From: Arenibacter sp. F20364
GTDB taxonomy: Bacteria; Bacteroidota; Bacteroidia; Flavobacteriales; Flavobacteriaceae
Length of the DNA: 64,000 bases
Assembly: GCF_023015905.1 (NCBI RefSeq)
Contig: NZ_JALKBD010000004.1
Coordinates: forward strand, 1 to 64,000
Direction of reading: 5' to 3'
Shown: piece by piece, positions 35,295 to 43,860 of the stretch
How the letters are laid out: each line of letters opens with the position of its first letter
Numbering within the stretch: the stretch's first letter is position 1
Notes under the pieces: model-generated
The model's database searches: none
The model's input: the letters and a program-made list of their open reading frames with translations, nothing else
Told to the model about the DNA's origin: nothing
Position numbers and translations under genes: made by a program

Positions 35295-36095
35295 CTATTG
35301 TAAATCGAAATAAGAAATCACTTCTTCATAACTCATTTTCTTAAAATCCTTCTGGACGCCTTTAGCCGTAGGTGCTATGGTAGTAGCCGGAATGATCACA
35401 AACCTAACACTGATTTCCAACGGATCTGTTAAATGGGTATATTCTAGACGATAGGAAGGCGTTACATTGATTCCTAAACTATTCAATGTTAGCATAGCGG
35501 TATATGCAACTGCCATCATCTCGTCTGCATGATATACATAGGGCATTTGAACAATTTGGCCCGTACTCAATTTAAGATATACCAAAATAACATCCTGATC
35601 CAAAGCCGCTTGCGTTAATAGCGCAGTGCTGTAACTGGCATCGTACATATCCCCATAACCAGCGGTCTTTTGAGAAATTGTAAAATCGCTTTCCGTTAGG
35701 GCGATCCAAGTACTGGCAACTACTGTGGCATCCACACCATCAGTACCATCTTGACCATCGGCACCATCTTGCCCATCAACACCATCTTGCCCATCAATTC
35801 CATCAGCACCATCTTGGCCATCGGCACCATCGATTCCATCAACACCATCTTGGCCATCGACACCATCGACACCATCGATTCCATCTTTTCCGTCAATTCC
35901 ATTTTGGCCGTCGGCTCCGGCATCCCCAGTTTCCCCTTTGTCTCCCTTTGGTCCCTGCTCTCCTTGAATACCCTGTTCACCTTGAATACCTTGGAGACCC
36001 ATAGCTCCATCAATGCCATCATCTACACTACATGAGGTCAGTGCTATAGACGACAACAATACACAACTAGCAATAATTTTAAAATGTTTTTTCAT
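35295..36095 (-). CDS. Collagen-like (Gly-X-Y) repeat lipoprotein
   Basis: Predicted surface lipoprotein of 266 residues; lipid signal ends LTSCSV. Residues about 28-125 are an uninterrupted run of Gly-X-Y triplets, first GLQGIQGEQGIQGEQGPKG type, then GIDGKDGIDG and GADGQDG type, rich in aspartate. The C-terminal globular domain (about 130-266) has no recognised family, though similar domains follow collagen-like stretches in other Bacteroidota lipoproteins. Bacterial Gly-X-Y regions can form triple helices without hydroxyproline. A stalk displaying the C-terminal head is likely. Confidence 0.85.
   Translation of the reverse strand: MKKHFKIIASCVLLSSIALTSCSVDDGIDGAMGLQGIQGEQGIQGEQGPKGDKGETGDAGADGQNGIDGKDGIDGVDGVDGQDGVDGIDGADGQDGADGIDGQDGVDGQDGADGQDGTDGVDATVVASTWIALTESDFTISQKTAGYGDMYDASYSTALLTQAALDQDVILVYLKLSTGQIVQMPYVYHADEMMAVAYTAMLTLNSLGINVTPSYRLEYTHLTDPLEISVRFVIIPATTIAPTAKGVQKDFKKMSYEEVISYFDLQ
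35720..35960 (-). repeat. Minisatellite encoding Gly-X-Y triplets
   Basis: Near-perfect 9- and 18-base units of GGNNTNGATGGTGTNGATGGC type within the collagen-like gene. Such arrays may change length by slippage, altering the stalk length. The repeat also creates a long antisense open frame, which is not a gene. Confidence 0.8.
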
Positions 36096-36535
36096 AAAAT
36101 AGATTTGATTGGTTTGGTTTATATTTTTATCAAAATTTACTCGAAGAAAAAACGTATCAGTTATATTTATATTGTAAGAAAAATATCACATTTCTATTGG
36201 AATAGGCTAATTCCCTGAAAACATGTATACTTAGCTTTTTATTTTTATTTTGTATAAATAGCAATCTCCTATACGCCTACTTACGGGCAGTTAAAAAAGA
36301 GTTCATTAACGAAGTTTTATTATTTTGAAAAGGAGTCCATAAAGCAAGCAAAATTGCTAGATTTATTCATTGAAGATCTACTGTTTTTGATTGGCCCAGT
36401 TCACTACCTCATCTTTTTTATTCGGCAGTAACCAAAACTCAAGTTACATAACCCTTTAATGTAAAAAGCCTTGGCAAGTAGGCGCAAGCACATTATTGTA
36501 ATAACTAGGCCATCACCGCAACGCGCTCAAAAAAC
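36096..36535. other. AT-rich spacer
   Basis: No gene or repeat recognised. It contains the promoter region of the collagen-like gene and the downstream flank of the aromatic amino acid operon. Confidence 0.5.
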
Positions 36536-36556
36536 AAAAGGTCTTGCAGACCTTTT
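36536..36556 (-). terminator. Rho-independent terminator of the aromatic operon
   Basis: AAAAGGTCT and AGACCTTTT form a 9-bp stem with a three-base loop. On the minus strand it is followed by TTTTGTTTTTT. It lies about 80 bases beyond the stop of the gene at 36637. Confidence 0.75.
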
Positions 36557-36636
36557 ATTTTTATACCGTATTATTGGGTTGGCCGCTATCCGAATCAAGA
36601 AAGATAGCAAATGGCATTTAAAGCCATCCAAAAAAA

Positions 36637-37473
36637 TTACTCCAAATTAGCAATTTCCTGCTGCAATAGTTTTTCCACTATAGTGTCTTGTTTTTTTACT
36701 AAAAGCCATTCATCAATAAGCCTTTTAAAAACGGAGTCCTTTTGGATCAGATAACCAAAGTCAAAAGAATTAAAGGGTTTGTTAAGGTTAACAGCCTCCA
36801 ACTCTTTGTGTATTTGTTCTTGTATTCTAGTTTCTATAGCATCTGTAACCATTACATCTGCTTGTTTGTCTATTAGTTTTTGAAAAATGGTTATGTTGTC
36901 CTCATTAACTATTAGGGTAGCTTTTGGAAAATTTGCCCTAGCAAAAGATTCATTGGTACCGCCAGGATTAAAAATAACTTTAACCTCTTTTTTGTTAATA
37001 CTCTCTATACTATTGTATAAAGAAACATTTTCATCCCTAGTTATAGCGACCTTGCCACTAGAATACACCGGAATGCTAAATAATGCTTGTTTTTTTCTAG
37101 CGTCGGTTATGGTAATACCACTCATACCAACATCAAACTTGCCCTCCAATAAATCTGTCATTAATGTAGGCCAAGTGGTTGCTATAAATTTAAGGTTTAC
37201 ACCCAGGTGATTGGCTAAGTCTTTGGCCATTGCTATATCTATTCCCAAATAGTTGTTACTAGAGTCTGTTTTATAGGAAAATGGCATAAAATCACCTGTA
37301 GTACCAATATTAATAGTATCCCTGCCAAGTATAGTATTTAATATTGGTGATACATTGGCTGCAACCGAATTAGAATACTTGTTGGTCCTGGATAATTTAG
37401 GGCTGCAGGCCGTAAGTAGTAGTAATACGAATACAAGGACTATATTCTTAATTTGGAAGTTATTCATTAACAT
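36637..37473 (-). CDS. Periplasmic cyclohexadienyl dehydratase-like protein (PheC type, SBP fold)
   Basis: Predicted lipoprotein of 278 residues (signal ends LLTACSP). The fold is solute-binding family 3, but the motifs match PheC-type cyclohexadienyl dehydratases more than amino acid binders: INIGTTGDFMPFSYK, TTWPTLMTDLLEGKFDVGMS, SIPVYSSGK, FNPGGTNESFARANFPKA and DVMVTDAIETRIQEQIH. The reaction would convert prephenate to phenylpyruvate, or arogenate to phenylalanine, in the periplasm. The glutamate in TDAIE is a candidate for the catalytic acid. It follows a Tat-exported aminotransferase by 36 bases. The alternative is an orphan amino acid-binding protein, but no ABC transporter genes are adjacent. 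Confidence 0.8.
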   Translation of the reverse strand: MLMNNFQIKNIVLVFVLLLLTACSPKLSRTNKYSNSVAANVSPILNTILGRDTINIGTTGDFMPFSYKTDSSNNYLGIDIAMAKDLANHLGVNLKFIATTWPTLMTDLLEGKFDVGMSGITITDARKKQALFSIPVYSSGKVAITRDENVSLYNSIESINKKEVKVIFNPGGTNESFARANFPKATLIVNEDNITIFQKLIDKQADVMVTDAIETRIQEQIHKELEAVNLNKPFNSFDFGYLIQKDSVFKRLIDEWLLVKKQDTIVEKLLQQEIANLE

Positions 37474-37509
37474 GGACTTATTTTAAAAACGTGCCTGAAC
37501 TCTATAATG

Positions 37510-38607
37510 TTATGCCTTCCAAAGTTCCGTAAGAACTTTTGTAAATTCTTTAATTTCTTCCACCGTTCCCATACTCACTCTACACCACTTCTTGCCCAAA
37601 TAGTTACGGGTCCCGATCAATATTCCCTTATTTTTCATATCCATCATAAAATCCGTTGGATATTTTGAAATATCAAAAAGAATAAAACTAGTCTGCGACG
37701 GAATGTAGTCGATTTCCAATTTGCTCAAAGTCTCCACTACAATGGCTTTGGATTCTGTGTTTTTTTGTACCACAAAATCTACAAAATTCTCGTCATCAAG
37801 GGCCACCGTAGCAACAGAAAAGGAAGGAGAGGATATAGGGAGACCGGCAAAGATCATAAATTTTTCCAATTCATTGACCCACGCTGCATGGGCAAAACCA
37901 TACCCAATACGTAGGCCTGCCAAACCATATACTTTGGAGAATGTTTTAATCACCATGACCCTTGGGTTTATAACCATATCTATCATCGATTCCGGGTTAT
38001 CGCAAAATTCAAGATAGGCCTCATCAATTAAGACGTAGGAATATTTAGTGGCCTCAGTAATAAACTGCCTAAGCTCTTGAGAAGCTACGACCGTACCAAT
38101 AGGATTATTGGGATTGACAATATATACCAAACCCGGATGCTCTTGGGTTTTGGCCAACATAGCATCCAAATCAAGGGTATGATCTTGTTTTAAGTGTATA
38201 TAGTGTGTTTTTCTGCCAAACTTTTCCAACATGGAAGGCAATATATCAAAGGTAGGTGTGGCAGTGGTTACATCACCTTCCCTTTGTAGCATAAAATGTG
38301 CGACAGCTTCCAAGATACCGGAGGAGCCAGCACCCAATAAAATGTTTTCCTCAGTTAATTCGAAACGTTTTGCCAGGGCTATTTTTAATTCAGGAATTGA
38401 CGCAAAAGCATATCTATTAATAGCCGTAGCTGAAGTTAAAAAAGACTTTTTCACTTGTTCCGAGCACCCATATGGATTTTCATTGGAAGCTAATCTTAGA
38501 TAGGTCTCACCAAGGTTCGTTTTAGGCATAGCTATTCCTAAATGTGGAAGCATTATCACTGCTGTTGAGCCCAGTGTTGCCTTTGATAACCAGTTTCTTC
38601 TATTCAT
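37510..38607 (-). CDS. Tat-exported PLP aminotransferase (HisC/aromatic type)
   Basis: Class I/II aminotransferase of 365 residues. The start at 38607 gives MNRRNWLSKATLGSTAVIML, a twin-arginine signal followed by a hydrophobic stretch, so the folded PLP enzyme is probably exported by Tat. HisC-like features are LASNENPYG, GAGSSGILEA, YIVNPNNPIG, LIDEAYLEF, and TFSKVYGLAGLRIGYG, where the lysine binds PLP; the C-terminal KWCRVSMGTVEE binds phosphate or carboxylate. Coupled to a PheC-like gene, it likely transaminates phenylpyruvate or prephenate outside the cytosol. A similar periplasmic overflow route to phenylalanine is known in Pseudomonas aeruginosa. Actual substrates are inferred. Confidence 0.85.
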   Translation of the reverse strand: MNRRNWLSKATLGSTAVIMLPHLGIAMPKTNLGETYLRLASNENPYGCSEQVKKSFLTSATAINRYAFASIPELKIALAKRFELTEENILLGAGSSGILEAVAHFMLQREGDVTTATPTFDILPSMLEKFGRKTHYIHLKQDHTLDLDAMLAKTQEHPGLVYIVNPNNPIGTVVASQELRQFITEATKYSYVLIDEAYLEFCDNPESMIDMVINPRVMVIKTFSKVYGLAGLRIGYGFAHAAWVNELEKFMIFAGLPISSPSFSVATVALDDENFVDFVVQKNTESKAIVVETLSKLEIDYIPSQTSFILFDISKYPTDFMMDMKNKGILIGTRNYLGKKWCRVSMGTVEEIKEFTKVLTELWKA

Positions 38608-38754
38608 TTCCAAACAATTTTGAAAATAAGTTACGTATTTTTTTTATATGGGGTAAAACAGTTAAATGCTTTAGTTTTATTTTTAGCTATTATGGAAATA
38701 TGACACCTAATTATTGCGAATAGCTATTGGATTAATTCTTGAAATTACAAGATA

Positions 38755-39030
38755 CTTCCACGCACATTGCCCTCCCTCCTATCCCTTCGGCTCCGCTTAG
38801 GACAGGCTTTGGATCGCATAATAAGCCCGCCTGAATGACAATGTCGGGCAAGCCCGCCCGTACCGAATAGGTGCACTTTCGGGTAGGCCCGCCCGTACCG
38901 AAACGGATACCTGCCCGAAGGTCATGGCGGGCATTTATTCATAGCTAGTTATTTTAAATTAAAGAATTCATGCACCCCACTAAAAAGTTCGGTGTCCCTC
39001 CCCTCCTATCACTTCACGGGAGCCTGTATT
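38755..39030. repeat. REP-like composite repeat, copy B
   Basis: Intergenic, GC-rich, with strings shared with copy A at 29640-29960 (see there). It contains two tandem GTACCGAA / GGGCRRGCCCGCCCG units and ends with CATGCACCCCACTAAAAAGTTCGG-type sequence broken into related pieces. The full 38614-39313 spacer holds no gene. Confidence 0.7.
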
Positions 39031-39086
39031 CTGCAAAGCCAAACTATTCGCGAAAGCCTTGGTTTGGGTAAAGAGAGTTTCTAGAG

Positions 39087-39126
39087 AAAAGTCCACCTCG
39101 CCTTCTGGCCCGGTGGACTTTTTTTG
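39087..39126. terminator. Strong hairpin with T-run, bidirectional
   Basis: AAAAGTCCACC (39087-39097) pairs with GGTGGACTTTT (39112-39122); a T-run follows on the plus strand. No plus-strand gene lies immediately upstream. On the minus strand it would serve the AhpD-like gene about 190 bases away. Confidence 0.65.
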
Positions 39127-39313
39127 GTTTATTGGGTCCCCTACTCTATACGACTATCCTACTGCTGCAATGCTAGCCTCATCAACTGGCCGAAAAATAA
39201 GTGCTTCTTAGATCGCACTTATTTTCTCGCGCCTAAATTATGGCCGCTCCCTCTACTATTGTTTAAGCCAAAGTTTTATGAGGCCTAGTTAATCTTGAAT
39301 AAACAATTTTAAT

Positions 39314-39772
39314 TTATGCCAATTCTTTTATCTGATAATTTCCTGGAGTAAATTTAAAGGTTTTCATTAATCGATTCCAAGTATTGATTTGAGATATAGC
39401 CAAGGTTAAATAGCAAATCTCTTCTTTATTAAAATGAGGGGTTAATTCATCGAATACTGTTTCGGATAAAGGATCTCTACTCAATTTTGTAAGTACATCA
39501 GTTAAGTTAAGTGCTGCCATTTCCTTTTCGGTAAAATAAGGAGTCTCCTTCCAGACACATAAGGATGATAGTCTTAAATCAGTTTCTCCAAGAAACTTAA
39601 GCTCCTTGTGATGCATATCTACGCAATAGGCACATCCATTTTTTTGCGCTACTCTTAATCTTATCAATTCGAGTAAATGTGTTTCTAATGAAGAGCTATT
39701 TATGTAATCTTCAGTTGTCATTAAATTTTCGAACATTCCTTTTGGAATATCTCGATACGAAATTCGTTCCAT
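39314..39772 (-). CDS. AhpD-like / carboxymuconolactone decarboxylase-family protein
   Basis: Cytosolic protein of 152 residues. The active-site signature RVAQKNGCAYCVDMHHKEL, with CxxC plus a nearby histidine, marks the AhpD-like peroxidase branch of the carboxymuconolactone decarboxylase family. The rest (ALNLTDVLTKL, ICYLTLAISQINTWNRLMKTF) is typical helical fold. Such proteins reduce hydroperoxides or pair with thiol-dependent regulators. It is monocistronic on the minus strand. Physiological substrate unknown. Confidence 0.85.
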   Translation of the reverse strand: MERISYRDIPKGMFENLMTTEDYINSSSLETHLLELIRLRVAQKNGCAYCVDMHHKELKFLGETDLRLSSLCVWKETPYFTEKEMAALNLTDVLTKLSRDPLSETVFDELTPHFNKEEICYLTLAISQINTWNRLMKTFKFTPGNYQIKELA

Positions 39773-40185
39773 AATATTTGTTTTAACACGTTAATAATTA
39801 TTCTAATTGATTTCACTCACTATTATCAATCTGACAATTCTACTCCAAACAGCATTACTTGATTTTTTTAATATCAAAAGTGCCGTTGACCAAATAGGTG
39901 ATTTTATCTGATTTATTAACATCATTGATTACCTTAAATTGTCATCAATCTTTAATACTATCACTTCTACTTCAAAGGCTTCAATAAATCGCTCAGAGGC
40001 ACTTACGGACTAAGTGCCTTGAACTAGGCTAGCCAATCTATTATCGTGAAAACCAAAATGATTGAGCTAAACCTTTTTTTCTTCTTCAATTTCTTTTATA
40101 AAATTATTATCATTTGGTCATTGCCAATGACTCCCAATAGCCGACTGAATACTTTGATTTATGCTCTATTGAATTTGGTTTATGA
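39773..40185. other. Gene-free spacer with a hairpin
   Basis: AGGCACTTA (39997-40005) and TAAGTGCCT (40011-40019) form a perfect 9-bp stem with a five-base loop. It is about 170 bases downstream of the lactonase-like gene and has no strong T-run. The plus-strand frame at 40046 is phenylalanine- and isoleucine-rich AT noise. Confidence 0.45.
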
Positions 40186-41010
40186 TTATGATATCGTTTC
40201 CTTATTATCAATTCTGTTTGGAACTAAAGGATCGTGTGATGGTAAATAAATTGTAGGATTTAGTTTTGAAAATAACACGATATCTTTAAGTGTATCGACA
40301 CTTTCTTTTGTTCCAATGCCATCAGGTATTCCGTTTAATAAGTTTTCCTGAGTATACGAAGTATCACCAGCTAAAAAATAATACAGTCCATCTACTTCCG
40401 CTATAACCGATATATGGTTTGCAACATGTCCCGGTGTAGCCACTATCATTACTTTACCATCTTTAGTTACTGGCATACTCTTACTGAATGTAAAATAACG
40501 GTCGTTTGGTAATTCTATTAAGGTAGGATCGAGCCATTTTGGCCACCTATGCGGTAAATAACCTGCTAACAGGCCTTTTAATCCAGAGGCATTTCCAAAC
40601 TCCTTCTTTTCTATTATTATTTCTGAGTTTGGGAAATGATGTAACCCACCGGCATGATCGGTATGCAGATGTGTCAAGACGACTTTTTTTACATCTTTTT
40701 TAGGGTCAATTCCCATTTTTAATAGTTGAGGTCCAATCTCATCCTCTTGTTTCACGTCAAATTCAACTGCTAAAGCATAATAGGGATGCCATTTAGGCAG
40801 ATACCCTTTAGTACCGGTTTTATATGTTTCCCCCGTATCTACCACAATTATACCTTCCTCATGGTCAATGACCCACGCATATATAGGTGACCAATCAGCC
40901 CATTTTTTACCAAATAACACTTTGAGCATTTGAGGAGTAAATCCTTTGGATTTAGTTATTTGGTTTTCCTTAATTCTAACTTTTCCTGTTTGTATTTTAA
41001 GTATTTTCAT
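40186..41010 (-). CDS. MBL-fold hydrolase, N-acyl homoserine lactonase-like
   Basis: Zinc metallo-beta-lactamase-fold enzyme of 274 residues. The metal motif is HLHTDHAGG; later ligands are ATPGHVANH, LAGDTSY and the C-terminal PSHDP. The overall layout resembles AhlD/AttM-type lactonases. The ATG at 41010 is chosen because the longer frame overlaps the TetR stop and has an odd leader. No signal peptide. It follows a TetR gene, and a palindrome between the two suggests a local repression circuit. Alternative substrates (other lactones, thioesters) are possible. Confidence 0.8.
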   Translation of the reverse strand: MKILKIQTGKVRIKENQITKSKGFTPQMLKVLFGKKWADWSPIYAWVIDHEEGIIVVDTGETYKTGTKGYLPKWHPYYALAVEFDVKQEDEIGPQLLKMGIDPKKDVKKVVLTHLHTDHAGGLHHFPNSEIIIEKKEFGNASGLKGLLAGYLPHRWPKWLDPTLIELPNDRYFTFSKSMPVTKDGKVMIVATPGHVANHISVIAEVDGLYYFLAGDTSYTQENLLNGIPDGIGTKESVDTLKDIVLFSKLNPTIYLPSHDPLVPNRIDNKETIS

Positions 41011-41024
41011 AATAAGTATTTTAT

Positions 41025-41048
41025 GTACTAAAATAGTTTTTTTAGTAC
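41025..41048. promoter_or_regulatory. Palindromic operator between tetR-like gene and lactonase
   Basis: GTACTAAAA (41025-41033) and TTTTAGTAC (41040-41048) form an inverted repeat in the 56-base gap. It shares the GTAC half-site with the palindrome in front of the TetR gene, consistent with binding by the same regulator. Confidence 0.55.
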
Positions 41049-41066
41049 TATTTAGAATAAAAAAAA

Positions 41067-41636
41067 TCACTTCACAATTATGCCATTTAAAAAAACATCT
41101 GTGACATCATCATAAATATTTTGATTATTCATATTCAGTATATCAATATATTTATTTTTAAGAGGTAATTCCATAAGATTGAAATAAATGGCAATGATAA
41201 TATCCAAATTAACATTACTTCTAATGACGTTTTCATTTATACCAATTTCAAAAAGTCTTCTATAATATTTATTAATTCTTTCAATTCTGTTTTGTTGAAA
41301 TGAATCCCATATATCGGGAGTGTTCATCTCAAGATCCCTAAGGAATTCTTCGCTTACGCTGATTAACAAGTTTCTTGTAAAATCGGAGACTGATGCCAGT
41401 TTTCCTTTAAAACTAAGTTTGTCATCATTAAGGATTTCTTCCAATTGAGTATTGATCTCATTGTTCAAACTATCCATAACTGCTTGAACCAACGCTTCTT
41501 TTGAAGCAAAATGATTGTACAAGCTACTTTTGCTTGTTCTAAGTTCCTTTACTAAGCTATCCATGGATACTTTATGAAATCCATATTTTAAAAACTTTTG
41601 TTTTGCAACCTTTAAAATTCTAGTTCGAACATTCAT
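41067..41636 (-). CDS. TetR/AcrR-family regulator
   Basis: Ligand-responsive repressor of 189 residues. The N-terminal helix-turn-helix (about 5-55) reads AKQKFLKYGFHKVSMDSLV and RTSKSSLYNHFASKEALVQAV. The C-terminal domain is a helical ligand pocket with no recognised subfamily. It is upstream of the lactonase-like gene on the same strand. A promoter with an overlapping palindrome lies just in front, so autoregulation is likely. Confidence 0.88.
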   Translation of the reverse strand: MNVRTRILKVAKQKFLKYGFHKVSMDSLVKELRTSKSSLYNHFASKEALVQAVMDSLNNEINTQLEEILNDDKLSFKGKLASVSDFTRNLLISVSEEFLRDLEMNTPDIWDSFQQNRIERINKYYRRLFEIGINENVIRSNVNLDIIIAIYFNLMELPLKNKYIDILNMNNQNIYDDVTDVFLNGIIVK

Positions 41637-41645
41637 TTATATAAA

Positions 41646-41703
41646 TTGTACTTTTTTAGTATATATAGTACAAATATAACAATTAATAAATTTATTAGCC
41701 AAA
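41646..41703 (-). promoter_or_regulatory. Promoter and operator of the TetR-family gene
   Basis: On the minus strand a TATATTTG -7 element (41678-41671) lies 21 bases from TTTG (41703-41700), the Bacteroidetes layout. The inverted repeat TTGTAC (41646-41651) / GTACAA (41668-41673) overlaps the -7 element and the start region. This supports autorepression. Confidence 0.6.
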
Positions 41704-41824
41704 TAAATAATGAAAAAGAATAAATTTAAGTTATCCAATCATATAATTTGCATTTTTTGATTTAGTCAAGGATACTATTCTAAAAATGGGCAATGAAAAT
41801 ATTTTGATGACAAAACTAACAGAA

Positions 41825-41880
41825 CGGTTGGGTGTCCCTCCCCTACTACACATTGGCAAAGCCAATATCCCAATCATTAA
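41825..41880. repeat. REP-like repeat, partial copy
   Basis: GGTTGGGTGTCCCTCCCCTACTA resembles AAGTTCGGTGTCCCTCCCCTCCTA of copy B. The match is short. It lies just beyond the permease stop. Confidence 0.4.
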
Positions 41881-41885
41881 AATCC

Positions 41886-43103
41886 CTACTCGTACCGTAG
41901 GGCATCAATGGGGTTTAATCTGGCGGCTTTTCTGGCAGGAAAATAACCAAAAACAATACCTACCAATACCGAAAAACCAAAGCCTATGAGTATGGAGTCC
42001 ATAGCCGTGGGTATATAAAAATTGGTAGTCTTATAAATTATTTGATTGCCCAGAACTCCCAGCACAATCCCTAAAACACCCCCAGCCAGACTCAGTGCGA
42101 TGGCCTCTATCAAAAATTGGGTCAAAATATCACTTTCCCGGGCCCCAATGGCAAGTCGGGTGCCAATTTCCCGAGTACGTTCGGTTACCGAAACCAGCAT
42201 AATATTCATGATACCAATGCCGCCCACAATAAGGGAAATACTGGCTATAGCACCTAAAATAAGGGTCAAAATCCCGGTTACGTTGCCTGTTATTTCTTGG
42301 AGCTCCACCTGTGTCATAATTTCAAAATCGTCCTCCTCCCCTTCCAGAATACGGTGCGTTTCCCGTAAAAGTTCCGTAGCCTCTATTTCCGCATCCTGTA
42401 TATGGTCCTCGCTCAAGGCACCGGCCATAATCATATTGTAGCCCCTACGCCTACCGTACAACCTATTCTGTATGGTGGTGTAGGGTGCAATAAGCATATC
42501 GTCCTGATCCTGGCCCATGGTGCCCTTGCCTTCCTCCTTTAGGATACCAACTATAGTGAACGGAACCTTATCTATCCTAATTTGTCGTCCTACGGGATCT
42601 GCACTTGAAAACAGTTCTTTCTTTATGGTTTCGCCAATGACACAGACTTTACGGGCCGCCTTCACATCTTCCTCGGTAAATCCGTCCCCTGAAACTATTT
42701 CCCTATTTAAGATGTCGAAGTAGTCCGAAGAAACCCCATAAATGGTGGTGGATTTATTGCCCTGCGGACCAATGCCCCTTACCCCATTGGCTACCAAAGG
42801 CGACAATCTTGGCATCCAAACGGAGTTCTTTTGTAACATAAGGAGGTCTTTTTCATCTATGGGCCTGCCCATTCTAACATCAATTCCCCCTCTGTGTTCC
42901 GTTTTAGTGCTGATCATTAATAAATTGGTACCCAAGCCCGATATCTGACTTTGTACTTCCTGTGTGGCACCCTGACCAGCGGAAATGGTCATAATCACCG
43001 CAGCAACACCAATAATGATGCCGAGTGCCGTAAGCAAACTTCGCGTTTTGTTCCTATAGATGGACCGAAAAGCGACCTTAAACGTTTTTAATAATTGCTT
43101 CAT
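41886..43103 (-). CDS. MacB-type ABC transporter permease
   Basis: FtsX/MacB-like membrane subunit of 405 residues. Order: N-terminal helix (TRSLLTALGIIIGVAAVIMT), large periplasmic MacB_PCD domain (about 45-250), then three C-terminal helices with the conserved GGIGIMNIMLVSVTERTREIGTRLAIGA. It lacks a fused ATPase, which is encoded by the gene directly upstream (nine-base gap). With the ATPase and MacA-like adaptor it forms a tripartite efflux system. The outer-membrane partner is not in this cluster. Confidence 0.92.
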   Translation of the reverse strand: MKQLLKTFKVAFRSIYRNKTRSLLTALGIIIGVAAVIMTISAGQGATQEVQSQISGLGTNLLMISTKTEHRGGIDVRMGRPIDEKDLLMLQKNSVWMPRLSPLVANGVRGIGPQGNKSTTIYGVSSDYFDILNREIVSGDGFTEEDVKAARKVCVIGETIKKELFSSADPVGRQIRIDKVPFTIVGILKEEGKGTMGQDQDDMLIAPYTTIQNRLYGRRRGYNMIMAGALSEDHIQDAEIEATELLRETHRILEGEEDDFEIMTQVELQEITGNVTGILTLILGAIASISLIVGGIGIMNIMLVSVTERTREIGTRLAIGARESDILTQFLIEAIALSLAGGVLGIVLGVLGNQIIYKTTNFYIPTAMDSILIGFGFSVLVGIVFGYFPARKAARLNPIDALRYE

Positions 43104-43112
43104 TAGCTTGAA

Positions 43113-43859
43113 TTAAGTTGTTTGCTCCAAATCTTTTAAAGCACTTTCTTTGGTACTTCTATTTTTAATTAGCTCGTCCGTTAGGACACGTCCATCCCTT
43201 AAATAAATCATCCGTTTGGCGAACTGGGCTATTTCAGGTTCGTGGGTAATCATTAAAATGGTTTTTCCCTCGTTATTTAAGCGAACAAACAGATCAGCGA
43301 TATCAATACTGGATTTGCTATCCAAATTACCGGTGGCTTCATCCGATAAAATAAGGGCCGGATTGTTTACCAAAGCCCTGGCAATAGCTACCCGTTGTTG
43401 TTGTCCTCCGGAAAGCTCATTGGTTTTATGGTGTATCCTATTGCCCAAACCAACTTGCTCCAATGCTTTTTTCGCGATTTCACTTGAATTGGAAAATCGA
43501 CCCGATCTATCATAAACCAACGGTAACTCTACATTTTGAAGGGCCGTAGTGCGCGACAGTAAATTGTAGCTTTGAAAAATGAAGCCTATTTTTTGATTGC
43601 GTATATCTGCCAGTTGATTTTTGTTCAGTTTATTTACATGCACCCCATCCAAATAATATTCGCCGGAAGTAGGCTTGTCCAGACACCCTAAAATATGAAG
43701 CAAGGTAGATTTTCCGGATCCGGAAGACCCCATAATAACCACAAATTCGCCTTCTTCAATAACAATATCAATGTCTGTCAAGGCACGTACTTCAATATTA
43801 CCTGTTTTGAATACGCGACTTATTTTTTTGGTCTCTATAACTTTTTTTTTGGGCACCAT
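43113..43859 (-). CDS. MacB/LolD-type ABC transporter ATP-binding protein
   Basis: ABC ATPase of 248 residues. Walker A GSSGSGKS, Q-loop FIFQSYNLL, signature LSGGQQQRVAIARAL, Walker B LILSDEATGNLDS and H-loop MITHEPEIA are all intact. The ATG at 43859 gives MVPKKKVIETKKISRVF; it begins one base after the adaptor stop. A longer start inside the adaptor gene is unlikely. Confidence 0.92.
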   Translation of the reverse strand: MVPKKKVIETKKISRVFKTGNIEVRALTDIDIVIEEGEFVVIMGSSGSGKSTLLHILGCLDKPTSGEYYLDGVHVNKLNKNQLADIRNQKIGFIFQSYNLLSRTTALQNVELPLVYDRSGRFSNSSEIAKKALEQVGLGNRIHHKTNELSGGQQQRVAIARALVNNPALILSDEATGNLDSKSSIDIADLFVRLNNEGKTILMITHEPEIAQFAKRMIYLRDGRVLTDELIKNRSTKESALKDLEQTT

Positions 43860-43860
43860 C

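Noticed and set aside
35720-35960. Possible CRISPR array
   Set aside because: Repeats are contiguous 9/18-base units with no unique spacers and encode Gly-X-Y triplets.
35751-36035. Plus-strand open frame opposite the collagen-like gene
   Set aside because: It is an antisense reading of the Gly-X-Y minisatellite; the isoleucine/threonine repeats follow from the coding repeat on the other strand.
36637-37473. Ordinary ABC amino acid-binding protein
   Set aside because: No transporter genes nearby, and motifs plus the aminotransferase partner fit PheC better; kept as the alternative.
40046-40249. 67-codon plus-strand frame rich in Phe and Ile
   Set aside because: AT-rich noise overlapping the 3' end of the lactonase-like gene.
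41011-41070. Upstream extension of the lactonase-like protein
   Set aside because: Overlaps the TetR stop and the palindrome; the ATG at 41010 gives a normal family N-terminus.
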